This document shows, in pieces, positions 40,446 through 48,896 of a DNA stretch of 64,000 nucleotides. This DNA comes from Paenibacillus curdlanolyticus YK9 (GTDB taxonomy: Bacteria; Bacillota; Bacilli; Paenibacillales; Paenibacillaceae). The notes under the pieces were generated by a model, which was not told the origin of the DNA, did no database searches, and saw nothing but the letters and a program-made list of their open reading frames with translations. The translations under genes and the position numbers were made by a program. The stretch is from contig NZ_AEDD01000003.1 of the NCBI RefSeq assembly GCF_000179615.1, positions 328,363-392,362 of the forward strand, in the 5' to 3' direction. Position 1 is the stretch's first letter. Every line of letters begins with the position of its first letter.

Positions 40446-40850
40446 AAACACAAGCCTATCGTCTCCCGCTCCGGCATCTGCCAGGGCGAATAAGAGACGA
40501 CAGGCTTGTGTTCAAGCCGCTGCCGCGGTACCACTCTCGTTGACTCGTAGCCTGTTCAGCGATTGTACGCTGCAGGCGGCCGAGTCCGCTTTGTGCCGAC
40601 AATGCCTGGTCCACAACTTCGGGGCCATTCAGCTTGTCGGCGTCCCGGGTAACGGCCGGACGGGCCGTAACGATGTACGCAAGCGATTCGCGGGAGCAAC
40701 GCTCCGCCTTTCCCTTGTTCCACCGTTCCGCTCTCAGGCGAGTTTCCAACGTTCGTTCGGCTGCGTCGCACCGTCCCGCAGCTCTCTGGCACCCCGAATC
40801 GTCGTACTGCTCCTGTTCATTGCGTTATTGCTATGCTGGTTGTTGTTATG
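40446..40850 (-). promoter_or_regulatory. T-box riboswitch, proximal copy, upstream of leuA
   Basis: On the minus strand: a stem I distal region with GAGAGCTGCGGGACGG and GCGACGCAGC, a likely specifier codon CTC (Leu; complement at 40740-40742), then the T-box AGTGGTACCGCGG (complement at 40523-40535), and a terminator whose arms ACACAAGCCT / AGGCTTGTGT span 40449-40515 and end in a T run. Uncharged tRNA-Leu should favour antitermination and leuA expression. The 5' boundary is approximate. Confidence 0.85.
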
Positions 40851-41011
40851 GTTGTTTCTATGCAAATCTCGTATGGAGATCTCAATGTTCCGTATGTGTA
40901 ATGTGTCAACGTGATGGAATCGGCTTGATTCATCTGGTTTGATCATCGTAAAGCTTCAACAGGATTCGCTTAACATTCCAACTCGCAGCGATCGTACGCA
41001 ATCTGATGACA

Positions 41012-41405
41012 ACAAGAAAAGCCTGCCGTCTCTTGTATTGCAAGAGACGACAGGCTGTGTATGCCCGCGCGGTACCACTCTTGTTGACATCCGATTCGGA
41101 ATAACCCGATTGAACGCCCACCTTAAGCGCATTGTCCTATCCGGCCGGACTAAGACAATGACGCACCTTATATCGGGGGTAAACCGTAATGGCGTACGGT
41201 CGAGCATCCGGTCGTCGACGAATCGACTTCGAGATGAACGATTCCGCCACTCCGCTCCCAGGCGAGCTTCAGATCCCCTTCGACTGCGTTGCACCCCCCC
41301 CCGCAGCTCTCTAGCGGCAGCCGACATTCCGTCAGGCTAGCCATCCCCGGTTGCTCTTACTATTCCTGTTCGTCGCGTTTGGAATTATTCAATATGCGAT
41401 CTGTT
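41012..41405 (-). promoter_or_regulatory. T-box riboswitch, distal copy, upstream of leuA
   Basis: Same layout as the proximal copy: GAGAGCTGCGGGG and GCAACGCAGTC in stem I, probable CTC specifier (complement at 41264-41266), T-box GAGTGGTACCGCGC (complement near 41068-41079), and a terminator pairing GCCTGTCGTCTCTTG with CAAGAGACGGCAGGC followed by TTTTCTTG. No gene lies between it and the second T-box, so both act on leuA. Confidence 0.85.
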
Positions 41406-41411
41406 GAAGCT

Positions 41412-41441
41412 ATTATATGCACACGCACATTCCAATGTCAA
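41412..41441 (-). promoter_or_regulatory. Sigma-A promoter driving the tandem T-box leader and leuA
   Basis: Perfect TTGACA (41441-41436) and perfect TATAAT (41417-41412) with an 18-nt spacer on the minus strand, directly upstream of the distal T-box. It nearly abuts the tsaD stop codon on its right. Confidence 0.88.
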
Positions 41442-41452
41442 CACCCTATTTT

Positions 41453-42553
41453 TTAAGCAGTTGGACTTCCCACTGACCACGCTTCGAGCGACAGCTGCGG
41501 ATCAGCTTTCATATCGAGCGATGTAAATTCGCCGGTTTTCCACTTCAAATGCGCGGCTGCGCCGATCATTGCGCCATTGTCCGTGCACAGCTCGAAGGGA
41601 GGTACGAGCAGCGGAATTTGAGCCGCCTCGCAGCTGGCTGCAAGCGCCGTGCGAAGCCCGCGATTCGCCGCAACACCGCCGCAGAGCAGCAGCTGGCGCG
41701 CGCCGAATTCGCGAACGGCACGCATCGATTTGCCGATCAGCACATCGATGACCGACTCTTGGAAACCGCGTGCAAGCGCAGCTGTTCGGAGCGTTTCGCC
41801 TTTCATCCGCGCCTGATTAATCGCAGCAAGAACCGCAGATTTTAAGCCGCTTAAGCTAAAATCATACGAATCAGGCTCCAGCCAAGCGCGCGGCAGCTCA
41901 ATGACGTCGTCTGCGCTCACGGCGAGCTTATCGATATGCGGTCCGCCTGGATAAGGGAATTCCAGCGCCCGCGCCACTTTGTCATAAGCCTCTCCGACTG
42001 CGTCATCCCGCGTACGGCCGATGATGCGGAAGGAGCCTTCGCGCTCCAGCAGCACCAGCTCGGTATGCCCGCCGGATACGACCAGCGCCATGCAAGGGTA
42101 AACGATATCGTGAACCAGCGCATTCGCATAAATATGTCCGGCGATATGATGCGTTCCGATTAGCGGGATATCCAGCGCCATCGCATAGGTTTTGGCCGCC
42201 ACGCCGCCCACAAGCAGCGCACCTACGAGACCGGGTCCTTGCGTAACTGCAATAGCAGACAGCTCGGCGGGCTTAACGCCAGCTTGCTCCAGCGCCTGCT
42301 CCATCATGAGCGTAATCGTCTCAACATGCTGTCTGGATGCAATTTCAGGCACGACGCCGCCGAACTGGCGATGCGTGTCGATCTGGCTGGAAATAACGTT
42401 CGACAATATATGCCGCCCATCGCGAACAACCGCGACTGACGTTTCGTCACAGCTTGTCTCGATCGCAAGCAGGAGGCTTTTTTCATTGAGCGCCTCTGCG
42501 CTGGCATTTGCACTTGCATCTGTAGCTGTCTGTTGCTCATACTTGTTCGTCAT
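41453..42553 (-). CDS. tsaD: tRNA t6A37 threonylcarbamoyltransferase TsaD, 366 aa
   Basis: Kae1/TsaD (formerly Gcp) family: ILAIETSCDETSVAVV near residue 30, metal-binding HHIAGHIYAN, and VVSGGHTEL. It transfers the threonylcarbamoyl group to A37 of ANN-decoding tRNAs, working with TsaB and TsaE from the same operon. ATG at 42553 overlaps the rimI stop (ATGA). The N-terminal 25 residues (TATDASANASAEA) are a low-complexity extension. Last gene of the thiL-tsaE-tsaB-rimI-tsaD operon. Confidence 0.96.
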   Translation of the reverse strand: MTNKYEQQTATDASANASAEALNEKSLLLAIETSCDETSVAVVRDGRHILSNVISSQIDTHRQFGGVVPEIASRQHVETITLMMEQALEQAGVKPAELSAIAVTQGPGLVGALLVGGVAAKTYAMALDIPLIGTHHIAGHIYANALVHDIVYPCMALVVSGGHTELVLLEREGSFRIIGRTRDDAVGEAYDKVARALEFPYPGGPHIDKLAVSADDVIELPRAWLEPDSYDFSLSGLKSAVLAAINQARMKGETLRTAALARGFQESVIDVLIGKSMRAVREFGARQLLLCGGVAANRGLRTALAASCEAAQIPLLVPPFELCTDNGAMIGAAAHLKWKTGEFTSLDMKADPQLSLEAWSVGSPTA

Positions 42554-43041
42554 TGCTGTACTCCCGTCCAAGGCGCGCTCAACTCGACCCACATAATGAG
42601 CGCATCCTCGTTGTTATCCGAATAATAGCCCGGCCGCAAGCCTGCAGGTTCAAAGCCAAGCCGCCCGTACAGGCGCTGCGCGCGCTCGTTCGTGACGCGT
42701 ACCTCCAGCGTCATCCGCAGCATGCCGGCCTCCTCCGCGTCGGCCATCTGCCGGCGCAAGAGCAGCTCGCCAAGTCCCATGCCTCGGCGGTCATGACGCA
42801 CGGCAATGTTCGTGATATGCGCCTCGTCGATAATGGTCCACATGCCGCCATAGCCAATAATGCCTGTAGCGTCCTCCATAACCATGTAACGAGCAAAATG
42901 GTTGTTGGTCAGCTCATTCGTGAACGCTTCCGCCGTCCACGGCGTCGTGAATGCTTCCTGCTCGATCGATACGATGAACGGGATGTCCGCCAGGCGCATT
43001 TTACGGAAGGATATGTTCGAATGCTCGATTGCGTCACTCAT
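42550..43041 (-). CDS. rimI: Ribosomal protein S18-alanine N-acetyltransferase RimI, 163 aa
   Basis: GNAT fold: FRKMRLADIPFIVSIEQEAF at the N-terminus, the acetyl-CoA loop VRHDRRGMGLGELLL, and ERAQRLYGRLGFEPAG. It overlaps tsaB and tsaD by ATGA at both ends, as is common for this gene. Substrate assignment is by family and position. Confidence 0.92.
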   Translation of the reverse strand: MSDAIEHSNISFRKMRLADIPFIVSIEQEAFTTPWTAEAFTNELTNNHFARYMVMEDATGIIGYGGMWTIIDEAHITNIAVRHDRRGMGLGELLLRRQMADAEEAGMLRMTLEVRVTNERAQRLYGRLGFEPAGLRPGYYSDNNEDALIMWVELSAPWTGVQQ

Positions 43042-43889
43042 TGGCTCTCACGCTCCGCTTGCTGCTTCTCGCGCAGCTTAACCTCAGCCTCGGTCAGCTG
43101 CGTATAGTTCGGCACGAATGCGTGCACGTCTTCCTGCTCGCCTCTGGCAATGCGGGCAGCGCCAAGAAGCGCGACGCTTCGCCCTTCCATCAGCGCCTGC
43201 GCATAGTCGACCTGCACGCCGATGCCCGCACACAGCTCGCGCAGTCGAATCAGCTCGGCTTCGTGCACCTGCACATCGCCGCCAATTGTAATCGACAGGC
43301 TGCCAGCCTGCGATGATTGCGCCCCGCTGCGATGCTCGGCTGCCAACGTATGCAGCCGATCCGCCCAGCTATTCATCAGACGAATGCCGTCATCCGCCAT
43401 GCGCTGCCAATCCGCTTTGCCGTTGCTGACGAACGCCGCCGTATACACCTGCCCGCGGCGCGCGTCCATGATCGGAACGAACCACTGCTCATCGACTGAT
43501 GCCTCGTCCGCGCCGATAGCCGCCGAACATTTTCCGTTCATCTGGCCGAAGGCTAATGCCTCCAAGCTGGAAACGCCTACAAGAGGCAATTGCCATGCCC
43601 ATGCCAGCGTCTTCGCAACCGTTACCCCGATCCGCATGCCGGTATAGGAGCCTGGGCCCTTGCCTACTGCAATGCCGCCAAGCTCCTGCTGCGTTAATCC
43701 GCGGGAAGCCAACAAACCTTTCAGCTTGGAGACGACCTCGACGGAATGGTTGCGTTCCGCGAGCGAATGCGCTTCGCCCAGCACCTCGGTGCCTTGCACG
43801 ATCGCCATCGCCATCGTCGCCGTCGACGTGTCCAACGCGAGGACGACCGGCCGTTTCTCCGCGTTTGTTTGCTCTATTGCTCCGCTCAT
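43038..43889 (-). CDS. tsaB: tRNA t6A biosynthesis protein TsaB, 283 aa
   Basis: ASKHA fold: VLALDTSTATMAMAIV, GGIAVGKGPGSYTGMRIG, and LPLVGVSSLEALA. It is the scaffold partner of TsaD. ATG at 43889 overlaps the tsaE stop (ATGA) and follows AAGGAGG; the longer frame to 43931 is not needed. The C-terminal half is longer than in B. subtilis. Confidence 0.95.
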   Translation of the reverse strand: MSGAIEQTNAEKRPVVLALDTSTATMAMAIVQGTEVLGEAHSLAERNHSVEVVSKLKGLLASRGLTQQELGGIAVGKGPGSYTGMRIGVTVAKTLAWAWQLPLVGVSSLEALAFGQMNGKCSAAIGADEASVDEQWFVPIMDARRGQVYTAAFVSNGKADWQRMADDGIRLMNSWADRLHTLAAEHRSGAQSSQAGSLSITIGGDVQVHEAELIRLRELCAGIGVQVDYAQALMEGRSVALLGAARIARGEQEDVHAFVPNYTQLTEAEVKLREKQQAERESQ

Positions 43890-44395
43890 GCCCGCTTTCC
43901 TCCTTGCTGTTGCTCCAACCATAGGGACCACTCCTGCACGAATGCCGATTCGCGCGCCCCAATCGCTTTTAGCTCATATTGCCGTCGCTGATCCCCCAGG
44001 TTCGCGATGCGAAGATGGAGCCGATCGGGCGGGAGCAATTCCTCAATAAGGCTTGCCCATTCCACAATCGTAACGCCTTCGCCAAAAAAATAGTCATCCA
44101 AGCCCAGATCGTCCGCTTCATCAACCGACAATCGGTACACATCCATATGATAAAAGGGCATCGAGCGCCCCTCGTATTCTTTGATAATCGTAAAGGTCGG
44201 ACTGTTCACGATGCCTGCCACGCCCAGCGCCGCAGCAAAAGCTTGGGAAAACCGGGTTTTGCCCGCTCCCAAATCGCCATCAAGCGCCAGAACCGTACCC
44301 GGCTCCGCCCACTGGGCGATCCGCTGCGCCAGCTCGATCGTGTCGGCTTCCGACTCGCCCTCCCATTCGAAGATCGTCTTTACCTGCTTGTCCAT
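43886..44395 (-). CDS. tsaE: t6A biosynthesis ATPase TsaE, 169 aa
   Basis: P-loop LDGDLGAGKTRFSQ, then NSPTFTIIKEYEG, FYHMDVYRL and EGVTIVEWA, all typical of TsaE (YdiB/YjeE). It drives the ATP-dependent cycle of the TsaBDE complex. ATG at 44395 is set at MDKQVKTIFEWEG, with AAGGAG about 12 nt upstream; the preceding open frame overlaps thiL. Confidence 0.95.
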   Translation of the reverse strand: MDKQVKTIFEWEGESEADTIELAQRIAQWAEPGTVLALDGDLGAGKTRFSQAFAAALGVAGIVNSPTFTIIKEYEGRSMPFYHMDVYRLSVDEADDLGLDDYFFGEGVTIVEWASLIEELLPPDRLHLRIANLGDQRRQYELKAIGARESAFVQEWSLWLEQQQGGKRA

Positions 44396-44441
44396 TCGTT
44401 CACCGTTCTCCTTCTGCTCGTGATCGATGCGCTGTCCCGCT

Positions 44442-45674
44442 TCACGCAAAATGGTTAAATCCCCGCTTCGGGATCGGCCGCCTGCGCTCCGATGAGGAGC
44501 CGCCGCCATTGCCAGCCGTCACCAGCATGACCTCCGGGTCTCCCGCTTCTACCTCGCCAATGAGGTAAAAAGGCAGGCCCTCCTTGGCAAATTCGGCTTT
44601 GGCCGCTTCCGCATCGGCAGCATCAATCGTTCCGAGCAGCACGTAATCTTCGCCGCCAAACAGCATCCATTCCAGCGCATCCCCCTGGACTTGACTCGCA
44701 TAGCTAACAAGCGCGCCGCTGCGAGGCAGCGCGCGGTCCCGCAGCACGAGCCGAACGCTCGAAGCTTGCGCGATTTCCCACGCTTCGCTGGCCAGCCCGT
44801 CGCTGACATCGTTCAGCGACGTGCAGGTGCCGCGCGATAGCAGCAGGCGCCCGGCCCGCACCGATGGCGCGGGCCGCCGGTGCGCGCGCACGAGCGCCTC
44901 GGGCACGCCCGAGGCTGCTTGCTCCGCGCGGCTGGGCGCGCTCGCGCCAGACGCTTGCGCGTCGTCCGCCGCGCAAGCAGGCACGGCAAAGCCGTGCCCC
45001 GCTGCTGCGGCAGCGTCCGCGCTAGCCGGCTGCGCCGCGGCGCCAACCCCTGCGCCCCCGCCGCAATCCGCGGCGAGCAGCGCATGCAGCCCGGCCCCGG
45101 ACATGCCGACGGGGCCGGTCAAAAACACGGCGTCGCCGGGCTTCGCCCCGGAGCGCCGAAGCGCGCGTCCCGCCTCCACCGTCCCAACGACGGTGACGGC
45201 GACGACCAAATGCTGCGGCGACGACGTCGTATCGCCGCCAATGATCGCGACGCCGTACCGCTCGGCGCACGCATAGATCCCGTCGTACAGCCGGCGCATG
45301 CGCTCCGGCGTCCAAGCTGGCGGCACGCTCACCGATACGAGCGCGTGCCGCGGAATGCCGCCCATCGCTGCGATATCGCTCACGTTCGCGGCTAATGCTT
45401 TGTATCCGATGTCCGATTCTGTCATCGTCCCATCGTTAAAATGCACGGTCTCCACCATCGTATCGACCGCCAATACCCATTGCCAGCTATCCGTCGACCC
45501 GGCCGGCGCTTCCACGACTGCGGCATCGTCTCCAATGCCGATGACGACCCCCTGCTTTCGCTGCCAGTCCGCCTCTTGGCGCCCCGCCGTCCAATGGCCG
45601 ATGCTCGCGAACTCGTCCACCACTTCCGCCTCCAAGCCGCTCTTTCGTCTTACAGTCCCACCAACGATATTCAT
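44442..45674 (-). CDS. thiL: Thiamine-monophosphate kinase ThiL, with an Ala-rich insertion, 410 aa
   Basis: ThiL family: GIGDDAAVV, AVDTMVETVHF, ALAANVSDIAAMGG, GGDTTSS, SLNDVSDGLASE and FGGEDYVLLG. It phosphorylates thiamine monophosphate to the pyrophosphate. Between the GPVGMSGAGLHALL segment and the VRAHRRPAPSVRAG segment there is a roughly 60-residue insertion rich in Ala, Gly and Pro (GAAAQPASADAAAAAGHG and following), encoded by an unusually GC-rich stretch (about 44,880-45,090). The fold would tolerate a surface loop there. ATG at 45674 gives the family-like start; the SD is weak. First gene of the operon that continues with tsaE. Confidence 0.93.
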   Translation of the reverse strand: MNIVGGTVRRKSGLEAEVVDEFASIGHWTAGRQEADWQRKQGVVIGIGDDAAVVEAPAGSTDSWQWVLAVDTMVETVHFNDGTMTESDIGYKALAANVSDIAAMGGIPRHALVSVSVPPAWTPERMRRLYDGIYACAERYGVAIIGGDTTSSPQHLVVAVTVVGTVEAGRALRRSGAKPGDAVFLTGPVGMSGAGLHALLAADCGGGAGVGAAAQPASADAAAAAGHGFAVPACAADDAQASGASAPSRAEQAASGVPEALVRAHRRPAPSVRAGRLLLSRGTCTSLNDVSDGLASEAWEIAQASSVRLVLRDRALPRSGALVSYASQVQGDALEWMLFGGEDYVLLGTIDAADAEAAKAEFAKEGLPFYLIGEVEAGDPEVMLVTAGNGGGSSSERRRPIPKRGFNHFA

Positions 45675-45754
45675 TCGCCGATTCTCTGCGTTGCCCTTAT
45701 TATATCGGGCTGTGTCAGCTCCCGCAACAAAAGGAAAGCATGTCCAGCGCATGC

Positions 45755-45798
45755 AAAAAGCCGCGACCGTAAGGCTTCATGCCCCCAATCGCGGCCTT
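45755..45798 (-). terminator. Terminator after the YitT-family gene
   Basis: GGCCGCGATTG pairs with the downstream CGGTCGCGGC on the minus strand, followed by TTTTTG. It separates the YitT-family gene from thiL. Confidence 0.75.
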
Positions 45799-45817
45799 GC
45801 TGCATTGCGCAGCCCGC

Positions 45818-46687
45818 TTAGTGAATATCTTTCTTCTTGAAGCGTCCGCCCTTCACGTCGTGAATATTGCCGACCGCCAGGAAAGCAGAATCGTCAATCT
45901 CTTGCACGATCGACTTCAGCTTCGCTTCCTCCAGGCGCGTAACAACGCAAAAGATCACTTTTTTGCTGCCGCCCGAGAAGGCCCCTTCGCCGTGCAAATA
46001 CGTAACGCCGCGACCGAGGCGGCTCATAATGGCATCACCGATAATTTCCGAATTATCGCTGATGATCCATACCGACTTGGATTCGTCAAAGCCTTCAATT
46101 GTGATGTCAATCATCTTGAAGGCCAAATAATACGCAACGAGCGAGTACATCGCGCGGTCCCAACCGAATACGAAGCCTGCACTTCCTAGGATGAAGAAGT
46201 TGAAGAACATTACAATTTCGCCGACAGAGAACGGAATTTTCTTGTTCACGAGAATCGCTACGATTTCCGTACCGTCCAATGAACCGCCGGACCGGATGAC
46301 GATGCCGACGCCAATGCCGAGAATGACGCCGCCGAATATCGCAGCCAGGAAGGTATCGTCGGTAAACGCCGGTACCGGATGAAGCAGGAAGGTGCCGATC
46401 GACATGACAATAACGCCATATAACGTAGATAATGCAAACGTCTTGCCAATTTGCTTGTAGCCGATAAACAGGAACGGCAAGTTCAGCAAGAAGAGGAATA
46501 CACCGATGGGAACGCCCGACAGATGAGAACTAATGATAGATATACCCGTGATGCCGCCATCAATAATATTGTTCGGAACTAGAAAAATTTCGAGTCCGAC
46601 TGCCATCAAAATTGCGCCAATGGTCAGAAAGACGATCCGCCGCGCAAGCTCAATCTTCGTCAACTTACTGTGCTGGATTTGTACCAT
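45818..46687 (-). CDS. YitT family membrane protein with C-terminal DUF2179, 289 aa
   Basis: Five to six membrane segments (residues 15-190), with VPNNIIDGGITGISII and RSGGSLDGTEIVA, motifs of the YitT/DUF161 family. The C-terminal soluble domain (about 200-285) starts SVWIISDNSEIIGDAIM and has RGVTYLHGEGAFSGGSKKVIFCVV, the DUF2179 signature. The molecular function of the family is not established; transport is suspected. GGGGG SD lies before ATG at 46687. Confidence 0.93.
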   Translation of the reverse strand: MVQIQHSKLTKIELARRIVFLTIGAILMAVGLEIFLVPNNIIDGGITGISIISSHLSGVPIGVFLFLLNLPFLFIGYKQIGKTFALSTLYGVIVMSIGTFLLHPVPAFTDDTFLAAIFGGVILGIGVGIVIRSGGSLDGTEIVAILVNKKIPFSVGEIVMFFNFFILGSAGFVFGWDRAMYSLVAYYLAFKMIDITIEGFDESKSVWIISDNSEIIGDAIMSRLGRGVTYLHGEGAFSGGSKKVIFCVVTRLEEAKLKSIVQEIDDSAFLAVGNIHDVKGGRFKKKDIH

Positions 46688-46723
46688 AGTTGTCCCCCGC
46701 TTTCTCGTTGTTTCGCTTTACTA

Positions 46724-46751
46724 TTTATAGTATACATGAAAAACGGCTCAA
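46724..46751 (-). promoter_or_regulatory. Candidate promoter of the YitT-family gene
   Basis: On the minus strand TTGAGC, 16-nt spacer, TATAAA, about 40 nt before the start codon. The remaining spacer (46752-47051) is AT-rich and shows no gene. Confidence 0.4.
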
Positions 46752-47051
46752 TTTGAACCAAATTCCATCGTTTTTGTTCAAATTCGCTTGTTTTATTGAC
46801 TAAAATTCATCCGATCTCGCGTTATCCTATCGTTATCGAATCCAATCTTCAATTATCGCAAAATGTCTGAAAAGTGTACGCGCAATTTCCATCTGCACTC
46901 GCTTGCAGCGGCCAGCGTTGCGTATGTTTCCCTAAATTCATCCATTTCAAACAGCCAGCAAGCCTCTATTGCATCCCGGCGGCAATTCTTTTATGCTGAA
47001 CGTACCTGGTCAACAGCAGGAATTCGATTATTTTTCGGAGGGATCATCTCG

Positions 47052-47264
47052 ATGGGCAAACGCCAAAAAAGCCGCGCAGCAAGCGCAGCCAACCGAACAG
47101 CCAAGGAACGAGCCGAGGCGATAATGACAGGGGCAGGACGCAATCAATGGGTGCGCAAGCCGCACACGCAAGTCGTGACGAATCGCAAGGCAGAACAGCG
47201 CCGTACGTGGTGCCGAAAAGGCACGGACGACGGCGCTGTCTTATTTTGGAGCGTTAGCTGCTGA
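47052..47264 (+). CDS. Small basic protein of unknown function, 70 aa
   Basis: Begins MGKRQKSRAASAANRTAKER, and is rich in Arg and Lys, with WVRKPHTQVVTNRKAEQRRT and a C-terminal KGTDDGAVLFW. An SD (GGAGGG) lies about 10 nt upstream of ATG 47052; the frame is open much further upstream but without a start signal. No membrane segment. It converges on sspH, with the two stop codons adjacent at 47264/47265. Function unknown; nucleic-acid binding is possible from composition only. Confidence 0.65.
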   Translation: MGKRQKSRAASAANRTAKERAEAIMTGAGRNQWVRKPHTQVVTNRKAEQRRTWCRKGTDDGAVLFWSVSC

Positions 47265-47450
47265 CTAGCCTTTGTCCTCGACAAGACGATCAACCGACAC
47301 CGTGTGCGTGTTCTGCGGCGTCCCGCCAACTTGAACGGTCGCCATGCCGTTGGCTTCGTCGACGCTCTCGATCCAGACAGGCTCCCCCTCCAGATGAACG
47401 CCGATCGTTGCGCTTGACTCGTAAATTTGTTTCGCCCGCTGAATGTCCAT
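47265..47450 (-). CDS. sspH: H-type small acid-soluble spore protein, 61 aa
   Basis: Starts MDIQRAKQIYESSATIGV and contains EGEPVWIESVDEANGMATV, matching the SspH family of forespore proteins in Bacillales. ATG at 47450 follows GGAGG by 9 nt. It lies 4 nt downstream of a 76-aa gene in the same direction, probably co-transcribed. Such genes are usually sigma-G dependent; no promoter was identified. Confidence 0.9.
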   Translation of the reverse strand: MDIQRAKQIYESSATIGVHLEGEPVWIESVDEANGMATVQVGGTPQNTHTVSVDRLVEDKG

Positions 47451-47454
47451 TTCG

Positions 47455-47685
47455 TTATCCCTCCTTGGCTTCCTCATCGTTTAACTGCGCCAAATAATTA
47501 TCCATATAATCCGTGGTCGACGCGTCGATCAGGCCATTATGCACCGTCACTTGACCGCCTCCGAGCCCCTCGTTTACCATCCGATCGATATCCATCTCAT
47601 AGCTGTCCCGACCATCATGCCGGGAATCCGTTTGTGCGTCTGGGCCGCCCGCTTCCCCTGTATTCGTTACGTTTTCGTTAGCCAT
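47455..47685 (-). CDS. Small acidic protein of unknown function upstream of sspH, 76 aa
   Basis: Hydrophilic, acidic sequence: MANENVTNTGEAGG at the N-terminus, a DRMVNEGLGGGQVTVHNGLI core and DYMDNYLAQLNDEEAKEG at the end. AGGAGG lies 12 nt before ATG. Its tight coupling to sspH suggests expression in the forespore, but the family was not recognised. Confidence 0.7.
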   Translation of the reverse strand: MANENVTNTGEAGGPDAQTDSRHDGRDSYEMDIDRMVNEGLGGGQVTVHNGLIDASTTDYMDNYLAQLNDEEAKEG

Positions 47686-47842
47686 ATCGCAGATGAACCT
47701 CCTAAGAATGTGAATGTCTAGCGGAACACGATAAAGCTGCGCGCAACTGTCGCCTTGTTCCTCTTCGAAAAATATGCCCTCCGCGGTTGAATCTCATGCG
47801 TTGCGGGAACGATGGTAATAAAAACGATGGAGGTGCGATTCA

Positions 47843-48880
47843 ATGCATACGGTATGGAAAGGCGCCATCAGCTTCGGACTTGTGCATGTTCCCGTCAAAA
47901 TGTTTTCAGCAACGGAGGATAAGGATATCTCCCTGCGCATGATTCATCGCCCTTGCGGCAGCCCGATCTCCTACGTTCGATCCTGCCCTAGCTGCGAGAC
48001 CGAGGTCGAATGGGACGATATTATGAAAGGCTATGAATATGAAAAAGGACGGTTCGTCCTGTTCGAGAAAGAAGAGCTTGAGCAGCTGAGCGGCGAGAAA
48101 TCAAAGACGATTACGATTATCGATTTTGTCGCGCTGTCGGACATCGATCCGATCTACTTCCAGAAGACGTACTTCCTATCGCCTGACCAGGCTGGCGGAA
48201 GCGCCTATCAGCTTCTTATGGAAGCCATGAAGCAATCGGGCAAAATCGGCATTGCGAAAGTATCGATTCGGCAAAAAAGCTCGCTCGCCGCGATTCGCGT
48301 CATGGGCGATTGTCTCGCGATGGAGACGATCTTTTACCCGGACGAGGTTCGCTCGCCCCAGCAGGTGCCCGGCCTTGGCGAGGCCAAGCCGGTAAATGAG
48401 AAGGAGCTGGCGATGGCGTGCATGCTGATCGACCAGCTGTCTACACCGTTCGAGCCGGACAAGTATACGGATGATTACCGGACGCAGCTGATGGATATGA
48501 TCCAGCACAAAATCGCGGGCGAGGACGTGCGCGTCGCGCCGCAGGCAGAGCCGTCGAGCGTGCTCGACCTGATGGCGGCGCTGCAAGCGAGCCTCGAGGC
48601 TGCGCGCAGCGGCGGCGCTTCGGCAGCGCCGCCTGCCGTGGCCGTCGGGCCGATCCCGACGGCCAGCGGCGACGACAGCGCAGCCGCAGCCGGCGCTGCG
48701 AAGGCGCCTGCCGCGAAGCGCAAGTCGCGCGCGGGCAAAGCCGCTGCCGCGGGCGATGCGGCGGCTGCCGAAGCGACGCCGGCGGCGGCGCCTGCATTGG
48801 CAGCCGCGGGCGACGGCACGGCGGCGCCGGGCGCGAAGCCGCCGCGCAAGCCGCGCGCGGCGAAGAAGGCCGCGCAGTAG
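47843..48880 (+). CDS. ku: Non-homologous end joining protein Ku, long Lys/Ala-rich tail, 345 aa
   Basis: Bacterial Ku core (about 1-250): MHTVWKGAISFGLVHVPVKM, RMIHRPCGSPISYVRSCP, and DPIYFQKTYFLSPDQAGGSAY. Ku homodimers ring DNA ends and recruit LigD. The last 90 residues are nearly all Ala, Gly, Pro, Lys and Arg (AAKRKSRAGKAAA, PPRKPRAAKKAAQ), much longer than in B. subtilis Ku and like the histone-H1-like tails of extended Ku proteins. GGAGG lies about 10 nt before ATG. The ligase and polymerase partners are encoded separately at 54.7-56.7 kb. Confidence 0.95.
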   Translation: MHTVWKGAISFGLVHVPVKMFSATEDKDISLRMIHRPCGSPISYVRSCPSCETEVEWDDIMKGYEYEKGRFVLFEKEELEQLSGEKSKTITIIDFVALSDIDPIYFQKTYFLSPDQAGGSAYQLLMEAMKQSGKIGIAKVSIRQKSSLAAIRVMGDCLAMETIFYPDEVRSPQQVPGLGEAKPVNEKELAMACMLIDQLSTPFEPDKYTDDYRTQLMDMIQHKIAGEDVRVAPQAEPSSVLDLMAALQASLEAARSGGASAAPPAVAVGPIPTASGDDSAAAAGAAKAPAAKRKSRAGKAAAAGDAAAAEATPAAAPALAAAGDGTAAPGAKPPRKPRAAKKAAQ

Positions 48881-48896
48881 CGCGGCTGCGGTTGCA

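Noticed and set aside
40904-40909. A TTGACA between the two T-boxes as a second leuA promoter.
   Set aside because: No acceptable -10 box follows at 16-19 nt, so a single upstream promoter is preferred.
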